From positions 4,526,001 through 4,590,000 of the forward strand of contig NC_065873.1 of NCBI RefSeq assembly GCF_933775445.1: DNA of 64,000 nt. The letters are read 5' to 3'. The stretch comes from Argentina anserina. Lineage: Eukaryota; Streptophyta; Magnoliopsida; Rosales; Rosaceae. The translations under genes were made by a program, and so were the position numbers. The notes under the pieces are model-generated. The model worked only from the letters and a program-made list of their open reading frames with translations. It made no database searches and had not been told where the DNA came from. Numbering within the stretch: position 1 is the stretch's first letter; each line of letters opens with the position of its first letter. Shown piece by piece: positions 55,696 to 64,000 of the stretch.

Positions 55696-58600
55696 AAAAA
55701 AGGGAATTTTTTTTTAACTTTTTTGGGAAATCAGAATTTACTGAGATGGTAAACTAAAATGTAATTTTAAAAATGACCACATAGTGATTTTAATTCACTA
55801 TTTCATTATTTCTGTTTTACCAAAATATTATACGGTAATTATGCAATTTACCATTTAATTATTTCATGTTTTGTTGTCAACTTACCACTTATTGTTATGG
55901 TAAGTTAAATATATATATATATGATTAAATGTGACTTAATCATATAATTCTAATTGTTTTGTATGTAACGTATCACTTACACTACGACGATTAATGCGAG
56001 AAATGCGATGATCCAATCGACAATGAAGCAACATGGAATTATGAGATCAATAATCGCTTAATATGCGGTATATATGGCAAACTCACATGCAAGTAAGATC
56101 TCAATTAATTTTTTTGCTTATAGAATTTCATTCATATATATGAAATTATGCATGTTACGTGAGCAAAGTATTCTCCGAATTTTGAACATGTTATATGCTA
56201 TGTCATTTTTATTAAATAAATTTGTTGCTCAGCATGTGAATGAACTATCATGCTACTTTTTGACATTATGATTATTGAGCATATATGAGCAAATTATTTT
56301 GTGTATACTGCTTAATCTTGCTAAATTACTTAACCATGTTAAATGATATGCTTTATTTGTTGCATATGCTATGTGTATATAATTTTTATAATTATGTTAT
56401 TTAGCATATGATATGAGCATTGTCATGATAACGAAATTTCATGATATTTTATAATTCAAAAACAAAGAGAGGACAAACATATTCTTGTGATAAAGTATTT
56501 TCATGAAGCATCGAAAATACGACCATTTCAATTCTTGGTCTTGCAATCCGATTTGTATTTCTTGGAAATTAATTAAATTGTATATCTTTATTGTGATAAA
56601 ACAACTTTATAAAGCTCCAAAGTGACCATAATGTATTTTGGTATGTTTTCGTGTAAGTCTATTTAGAATTTTAGACTGCGAAACTAATAAGTCTCGTACT
56701 CTATTTACAATTAGTTAAACCAACACAACATATATTGGACTCTAAAGAATTTGAGTACCGACCTTCCCTACAAGCCAACCAAGGCTCAACCATGATCGAA
56801 TTATGCAAACATGTTTTCTTGCACGTAACTTGGAGGCATATTTAAATCTTGAATGAAAAATAAATATCTCTCAAGACAAAGAAATATCTTTCAAAAAAAA
56901 TTCTCAGAACGAACTATAGATAATAATGAAGAAATAACCCTAAAGCAAATGGCAAATATTATGAACATGTAGGTTCATACAAACCGATCTATGACAATTG
57001 ATAACAATGTACCGTTTGAAAATGCATAAGGGATATGATATGAGCAATGGAATACCCTCTTACAAAAAGAGTATAGAATAATGAGAGTACGACAATTTGA
57101 AAAAGTAAATTCAAATCAAACTACGAGAAGAAAGCTCCTCAATTTTAAAAGAGACACAAATCTATGTCAATTCAAAATGTTTTAGACTTCGATTACAGTC
57201 TGTCACTAATTTTACAAGATATAATTGTAATGGCTATTATATATGCCTAAAATTTCGGTATTGAAGTACTTTTGGATTGGACAAAACCTTGATGCAATCG
57301 TTGACATATTGTTATGAAGTTTTCTCAATAAATTGAGAATATTCGAATATTAATCGAGATATACGCGGTTCGATTTTTAATATTTGACTTTGTGAAGTAC
57401 CACATAAAGTAAAACAACTTCACAAAATATTAGTATGACATGAATACATGAAGGCAAAGAAATGCATCATGCGATCCCCATAATAGTAGTACTGAAGAAT
57501 AATAGTATTATATCTGTGGATATAACAAATAATATTACTCAACGATCGCTAATTATAAATCCTTTGGGATTCATAATTTACATACCTTATGGAATGGAAA
57601 TTTCGTTTTACGATACTATCAATTACTCTAAAACATTTGAGTTAATATTCCATTTTTATGTCTTAACTATATACCTCATTGGCATCTTATGTAACAAGAG
57701 CCAACAAGAGAGAATCAGACATTTAAATGTTTGGAGTATTTATGTTAATGACTATTTCATGTGAAAATAATAAGTGAAATTACAATTTACTTCTTTTGCA
57801 CTATCTCTAATGACTGCGGATGTAACCGAGTATTAGAGAAGTTCATATGTCCATTTAGCAAGTATATATGAAACTGCTTAATAAACCCAACAACGTCAAA
57901 AGAAATTGACCTTCAGGATTTTGACATATTTCGGCTTTGACATGATTTACTGGGATACCCAGGTCATGCTATATGTGTCCGTATATGAAAGGAGTTACAC
58001 CAGGACACTCTTATTTTTTGGATAAAATAGAAGTAAGAACTAAGGAAACAAAGTACTGTCAATAATTTATTTTTATGGAGGAATTGAAGATGTAATTTCA
58101 TCCCCAGATTTCGTCGCTCCCCTAAGACGGAACAATGATATTTTTAATGCATAAGTATATGCACTAACACCATATTATGCTTCTTATATCTATTGTGATT
58201 AGGTATGTAAAGCTAATCATTCAAATCTTATCAATTTCTTAAAGAAATTTAGATTGAGATCATCATATGCAAAAGGACATGTATTCTCACTGTGTTCAAG
58301 GATTGAATCCAACGACAATTATGTGGATTAATTCAACCAACTTGCGGACAGTTTAAATAATTTATGGTGTTGGTTGATGTGTCGACACGCTTGTCACGTG
58401 TCATCACACCATTCACTACTAAAACTAATGTTACTTATGCTAGTTACAAACCCACTTGGTCTCACGGAAAATGACTAAAGTAGTAGTCTTGATATTGGTA
58501 AATGAGCACCAATCTTTCCGGTTATGGTAATGTAATTTTTGCATAAACAACTTATTACTCACTAGTTTTTGACTATCACCTTAATCATTGTAAAAGGAAT

Positions 58601-60577
58601 TACAATCGATAACATCGAAGAATCAAAATACTTGAGCTCGCCAGGATTGACACGTATCTAGAATCCTTGAGCTCAACTAGATTAACCTACGTGTCAAATT
58701 GCGACGCCACATCGCATAATGGTGAAACCAACTAATGTGAATAAATGTTCTCACTGGAGACAAGCATCTAAATAGTCCGCCATATTGCAACCTTGACAAG
58801 TGATCTCTTTTTCCGCTAGATATGTGGAATATCACTTTGATGAGACATTCTTCATGTCGTTAGGAGGAGATAAGAACAAAGAATATTCAAGTTGAACGAC
58901 ATGAATTGTCGTGCTTTGTCCTCACTGTGTCTCATCTTGATCCTCACTATTGCACAAAGTGATGAGATCACAAATATAGGTTTGCAAGGTTCAATGTCCT
59001 AAAAAGAGGAGGACATGACGCCACCCAAAAGAACTTGGGCATTGCGTTGTCACCATAAAGTGGCATAAATGGTGTCATAGGCCGTGGCTCTCCAAGGAAG
59101 AGGGGGAGACCACCTTATGTTCGATATATACTCGATTAAAGGAAAAAAGCGAGTTTCGCACAATTGGATATATTGATCCATAATCTTAAATCCGCCTCAT
59201 GAGAATTCCTGGATTTTGGTTATCACTGGGGGACGCCTCAGATGTTAGAACAAAACCTTGAATATATAGAGATCTCTACCAAATACAAACCACATGAGGA
59301 TCTAGGATATTGAGTCTTTATATCGAACCATACTTCGTTGAAAAATAACAACGTAGTAATTTTGGCCCAATGGAAAGAAGCGATCCAGCATGAACTAAAG
59401 TTCACTAACAAAGAGATAGGTATTTGGGCAGGTGAAGCCGACACCGTAAGTGTAAACCCTATCATATATCATTGTTAGGATGCGTATGAGAATTAAGAGT
59501 ATATACTCACATTATGGCGCAAGGTCTCTCACAAACGCACTAGAATCGACTATGAGGAAATATTCTTTTGTAAAGGACCATGAAGAGATATTCTCGTAAT
59601 GGAAGTCATTGCACTCCACTACCTTATCAGTTTGGTAGTTTCCGAAAAACTGACAAATGCAGCTTATGAATGGTGAAATAAGGTATCTCTATGGGGATCG
59701 AAATTAATAGATATACATGAAAGTCATAGAACATACTTTATCCACCCAAGAAATGGTTCTAGATCACGTAGCATTACAAAAGAAATTAAAACGTTCACGA
59801 AGTAAAATACTTGATTATGAATAGGGATCAGATGTGTTATGTCATTGCGTATTCAATATGGATTTGCAGAGTCTTTTGATGAACTAAAAAGATGTCGCCA
59901 TTAGAAATCCTAAGTCGAGAATGAAAAAGATCATTGGGAAGACATAGTCTCAAAATGGATCTTGAGGACTGTAGTATTGATAATTAACCATCAATCGGCT
60001 TTTAAGCACTCTAAATGTTAAAAGTGAGGCTTCTATAACTCTGATGATCAGTCGAAGTCTTTAAAGATAGATCCGTTTTCGTCTAAATGAAAGATAATGA
60101 ATAAGTGTCAGGAAATGGGATTCCCTATACAAATGCAAAGACGCATTATTGCACTTAACACAATATACTTGACTCGACCTCTCATTTGATGTATAGCTTA
60201 GCGCCCACGCAACAACAATACCTAAATGTTTAGGTTTATAGTCCCTATAAAGAAAAGATAAAACGACATGATGAGAATGAATTATATTCACGTCGTTACA
60301 CATTTGGCGTAAAGAAATACGTACCAAATAAGATGCATCATTAAATATGCAAAAGTTATCATAACTCCCATGATTAATGTAAAGATCAGGGGGAGGTGCA
60401 GACATCAGGGGGAGTCTAGCACATATATGTTAATCTTAAATGTAATAGGTGCGTTGTGCTCTTTTCTCCTTCGACCAAAGTTTTATTTTCTCTCATTGGG
60501 TTTTGTTACTTGGCAAGGTGTTTAATGAGGCAACATCTTATGCACCATTATATTTTTAAACTCGGCACAAGGGAGAG
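55696..60577 (+). pseudogene. Degenerate Gag-Pol remnant of the old Copia element
   Basis: The longest surviving pieces are short. LLGYPGHAICVRI near 57955 resembles the pre-integrase LWHERLGHPGH block. Near 59380-59470 (NKEIGIWAGEAD) and 59540-59650 (RTRIDYEEIFF, then HYLISLVVSEKLTNAAYEW) the sequence follows the start of Copia reverse transcriptase. A 100-residue AT-rich frame (57462-57764) has no recognised domain. No catalytic YVDD or complete integrase core is readable. Stops occur every few dozen codons. Confidence 0.7.
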
Positions 60578-60788
60578 TGTTGAAGGAAAAACACCATTAG
60601 TGTGCTTTCGTTAATGCAAATAAAGGAATAAGTTAATGACGTTTATGGTCAACGGATATAACGGATCAATCACCATTATGTAGCCTTAATTACCATTGTA
60701 ATTATCATTTATTTCTATTGTAATCTTGACCTCTATATAAAGGGCATTATCAATGAGATGAGTAGATCATTCCATTTTTCCTACAACA
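60578..60788 (+). repeat. 3' LTR of the old Copia element
   Basis: It runs TGTTGAAGGAAAAACACC to CCTACAACA and has the same length as the 5' LTR. Confidence 0.92.
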
Positions 60789-61040
60789 ATAACTACTTTT
60801 TTTGTACATTTTTTTAATAGTTTAGGAGATTCTCTAAACATCTTAATATGTACTAAGTAGTTTATGTTATATTATTAATTTTTATTTTCATTTGAAATGA
60901 ACAGACTTCTACAAAAAATTACACAAAATTGTAAGTTCAATCATTTTGGTACGAAGGTTTAACATAAGCACAATTTCGTATAATACTTAGACCCCCTCCT
61001 CCTCCAAAGGTTCCAAATCTTAGTTCCGCCATTGTGGTTA
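60789..61040. other. Spacer before the DUF295 pseudogene
   Basis: No gene is seen in this AT-rich stretch. Confidence 0.5.
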
Positions 61041-62022
61041 TGGTTGGTTGGCCACGATGAAGAAGTCCCATGATTATTCGTACAAATCACGAAAACCCGC
61101 CTCAAAATTACATATAGTTCTCTTGAACACTTTCCAACTAGAAAGTGCATCCATCGTTCTTCCACATCATTCGTTAAGACACCAATCTTACCCCTACACT
61201 AATGCAGAGAACAATTATATAGTTAAGGTTGTTTTGTCAACTAATCCAACTCTGAATCCATACAATTATGTGGCAATTGTGTTATGCACGGAAAGGAATA
61301 AGTTTGAGCTTGTTTCCTCATAGGAGGACGTGAGTCTTGGACTAGGGTAGACAACATTTTTTTTATATCTCTTGGTATATTGATGATATTTTTTATAAAG
61401 GCCGAGATTATGTCTTCGGGTGTTCTAAGCTACCTCTTCCAACTCCATCTCGAGTGGTTACATTCAATGTTGAAAAGCTCTTCGGATGAGTTAAATGACT
61501 CATAGGTATACATTTACATATCCCAATATGATCATAATGTTCTAGCATATCTTGTGGAATCAATTAAGGGAGACTTGCTCTGTATTCGAAGATTCTCTAA
61601 ACTAGAAAACAGTAGTGAGTATGGTGAGTTGTAGAGGACGGAAAACTTCATGGTTTGCAAGTTGGTATTGGACGAAAGTGGAGTTGTTGTTAGCGAAGTT
61701 AGGGTATAAAGTATTAGAGAAGATGTATCGTTCGTAGGTAACAACAGTAAATCGGTGTGTGTTTTGGCTGCAAAGCATGCTTGTCAACCAAATTGTATAT
61801 ACTACACGAACGATGTGGTGAGTAGAAAGGGGGAAATATCACTAAATCTTGGCATCAATCCCACCATACCATTGGATATGGCTCAATCCCATCATACCAT
61901 TGGATATGGGTATTTTCAATTTGGAAGACAAATCCATCACGAAACCTTGCCCTGAAATATCTTGGGATGAGTTCTTGCAACTCCCGCTTTCAATTACACC
62001 AACATTTAGCGGACTCACTTGA
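61041..62022 (+). pseudogene. F-box/DUF295-like protein, pseudogene
   Basis: Several frames carry successive DUF295 blocks. VVLSTNPTLNPYNYVAIV (about 61220-61285) and a DNIFFISLGILMIFF-like segment come first. VLAAKHACQPNCIYYTNDV (about 61758-61820) follows, then DMGIFNLEDKSI and a C-terminal WDEFLQLPLSITPTF ending at TGA 62020-62022. DUF295 proteins (about 350-400 residues, often with an N-terminal F-box) form large, rapidly changing plant families. No F-box is seen here, and stops and frameshifts separate the blocks. A tandem duplication of about 29 bp (CATACCATTGGATATGG twice, 61865-61909) interrupts the C-terminal part. It is non-functional. Confidence 0.65.
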
Positions 62023-64000
62023 AATGAAACTTAAGTTTACGTTGAACATTATATTTTTAATATCTTTACATCAAATACGCTCACAGTTATTTACGAGTTA
62101 TAATAGTTTCAAGCCTATAGTAAACGGTCACCTACAACTCTATACGAATATATACTACAAATGAGTAGTTAAACTAGTTATGTTTGTATCACCTATCATC
62201 ATTATATATATATATACTCATAATATATAATCAAATAGCTCCGCATTTTAAAAAATGCAACATTGCATCCCTCAAAATTTTACTCATATATAAATTTAAT
62301 TAAACTTCAACAAACTCATAATATAGAATTAAGTAGTTCTGGATTCTAACAATGCCCGAATAGTGAAATACAATTCAAACAATAAGTTATAAGCGTAAAA
62401 TACCTCATAAGATAAATTACCCACAAAAAAGTTTATTAAATATTCATTACAAGTATAAAACTTACAGTAAGAAAAATTACAAAAATGCACTTGATCTAAA
62501 AATAATTATGATAATTATAACTTGTGGCTCAAAAGAGAGGTATTAAGGTGGATTAATGAGATGAGAATTGAGAATGGGAAGTAGACATAGCGCAATTCCA
62601 TAGCCCCTATATTACACATATAATCTTTAACAATTACTTTTAATTTATATGTTATATTTGTATAGTAATCAAATTTTTTAATAATGTAAAATAAGTTATG
62701 TTAATCAACTTGTGTGGAAGAAAGAGTACAATTCCATAGCCGTTATATTACACATATAATTTTTAACAAGTACACACATATATAGCCTAATAGCCATTTC
62801 TATATGCGGCTCTGTGCGGTCGCCCACTTTGCACATGCTTAGAGCCGGCTCTAGCAAAAACTTATATCTATAGAATATATATTTTATCTAAGAATCGTAC
62901 TCTTGCTTGACATGGTAATGTGAGATCACTTGAAATCTTATCATATATATATATATATATATATTGTGTTTGATAATAATTTCACGACGGCTCTTTCTAT
63001 AAATGATAGTTTTAACCTTATTTATATGACTAAAAGATCACTTTAGTCATTGAACTATGTTTCACTTGATACTTTGGTCATCGAACTTTCATAAACTTCA
63101 TTTTGGTCATTCAACTAGACCATCCTTTATCACTTTGGTCTCTTCGTCTCTTTTCTCCATTTAATTTTGACAATTGAGTTCTACGCGCCTAATTGGCAAG
63201 GGTAAATTGGTCAACTCATGTAAACGGGTTCGACACTAAAGTCCCTAAAGTCTTCTTACTCCATCATATTTTAGCGATATATCAATTAGGGTTCCTCTCA
63301 TCTCATCTTCTATTTGTATCAATGGAAAACTCAACCAAATACATAGAGATATTTTCAAATTGATGGAGAAGCACCAAATTATGAATGTTAGAATTTATTC
63401 CTTGATTTCTTTTTATGTTCTAGGCTAGGCGACCTAGGGTTTATGAGTTTTGCTTTGGTGTGCCTAAAATGACATCGGGAATTAGGGATTTGATTAGTTA
63501 TATGTAGAAAAAATAGGGCATATATGTTTTGTTTATGGCTATTATTTATAAGAATTTGGATTAATAGTAGGCTCATTTCTTCTACTTTCGTTGGTTCTAA
63601 ACAAGAAGGGTGAAGCGTAGAACTTTATTTAATTTACAAGTGGTATCCAACATTTGTTTAATAAAACTTAAAATCATGCTAGTTTTCAATGTCTATAATA
63701 TATTAATTGCTTAATGAGTTTAAGATATGGGTCTTGGCTGTATGTGAAAACCATTGATTCATTGATTTATGAGGTTTCTTTTTATTGTACGTACGTATGT
63801 GTATCATTGTATTTGGATTGGCTCTATGAAAATGTGAAAATATATTTTATTTTTTGCAAATAATCATTTCTTATTGGATATTCACCATGGGATAGATTTT
63901 TTTAGGGATGATAATTATCCAAACACCACATCATGGCCATGCCTTAATTGCCTAGCAGACGACTTGGTTATAGAGAGTCCCCGAGTGACATATTGGTTCA
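62023..64000. other. AT-rich right end of the window, repeat fragments only
   Basis: 62580-62770 has a direct repeat (CAATTCCATAGCC...TATTACACATATAAT twice). 62942-62964 is an (AT)n microsatellite. 63025-63190 has reiterated CTTTGGTCATCGAACT / TTTTGGTCATTCAACT motifs, common at the ends of plant Mutator-like MITEs. No gene is supported. A 62-residue frame at 63388-63576 shows no family features. Confidence 0.5.
62942..62964. repeat. AT dinucleotide microsatellite
   Basis: About eleven AT units. Confidence 0.85.

Larger units (their letters stand above)
54844..60788 (+). mobile_element. Old Copia retrotransposon (Retrofit/Ale-like), both LTRs present
   Basis: Two 211-bp LTRs in direct orientation flank 5.5 kb. 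A primer site with GTTATCAGCAC follows the left LTR, and the purine tract AAGGGAGAG precedes the right one. By eye the LTRs differ at about 14 of 211 positions, mostly transitions. Flanks ATAAT and ATAAC could be a decayed target-site duplication. 55200-55690 is a GC-rich leader. The coding region is fragmented by many stops. Pre-integrase and reverse-transcriptase pieces are still recognisable. The 3' end with two CAGGGGGAG motifs (60385-60415) and a CCTTCGACCAAAGTTTT stretch is typical of Retrofit elements. Confidence 0.9.

Noticed and set aside
57462..57764. A 100-residue AT-rich frame as a separate gene
   Set aside because: It lies within the decayed Copia internal region and has composition expected of random AT-rich sequence.
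1..64000. A previously undescribed multi-gene system
   Set aside because: The intact genes belong to known families and show no operon-like or pathway grouping beyond the tandem dioxygenase array.

Overview
This is a stretch of a flowering-plant (eudicot) nuclear genome. The evidence is AT-rich intergenic DNA, GT-AG introns, plant-specific families (MED11 of plant type, major latex protein, a cluster of plant 2-oxoglutarate dioxygenases, F-box/DUF295), and plant LTR elements including a Cassandra LTR with its embedded 5S rRNA-like segment. A Rosaceae-like species is plausible but is only an inference. I found no wholly new biochemical system. The best material is genome-evolution structure.

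Layout. 1-10.1 kb: a young gag-only Ty3-type LTR retrotransposon (its left end lies outside the window) sits inside the reverse-transcriptase region of an older, broken chromovirus. 10.1-14.7 kb: a duplicated exon of a major latex protein (MLP) gene, a palindromic MITE, and a truncated Copia element on the minus strand. 15.0-18.1 kb: a decayed hAT transposase and a 25-bp minisatellite. 19.1-20.7 kb: a two-exon MLP/Bet v 1-like gene with a frameshift in exon 1. 20.7-25.7 kb: repeats, including a 1.85-kb non-coding LTR element with a perfect target-site duplication, lying inside a wide inverted repeat.

26.2-27.0 kb: an intact three-exon gene for Mediator subunit 11. 28.0-40.6 kb: a minus-strand tandem array of six 2-oxoglutarate/Fe(II) dioxygenase copies, here named A to F. 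Copies B, C and F look intact. A and D are pseudogenes and E is an exon-1 relic. C-D and E-F appear to be duplicated pairs that lost opposite members. A Cassandra solo LTR lies between C and D. 41.2-46.4 kb: an apparently intact nine-exon FAM114-like gene on the minus strand. One of its introns is predicted to be GC-AG, and intron 6 carries a 1.07-kb near-perfect foldback element with a 9-bp target-site duplication.

46.7-47.4 kb: a small element with GGACACG-rich inverted ends holding a tandem tRNA-derived unit. 48.4-54.8 kb: a dead L1-type LINE, interrupted by a solo LTR of the same family as the element at position 1 and lacking much of its reverse transcriptase. 54.8-60.8 kb: an old Copia (Retrofit/Ale-like) element with both LTRs. 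61.0-62.0 kb: a DUF295 pseudogene. 62.0-64.0 kb: AT-rich DNA with repeat fragments and no recognised gene.

The genes that look functional are MED11 (transcription), three dioxygenases (specialised or hormone metabolism, substrate unknown) and the FAM114-like protein (probably membrane trafficking). They do not form an obvious pathway.
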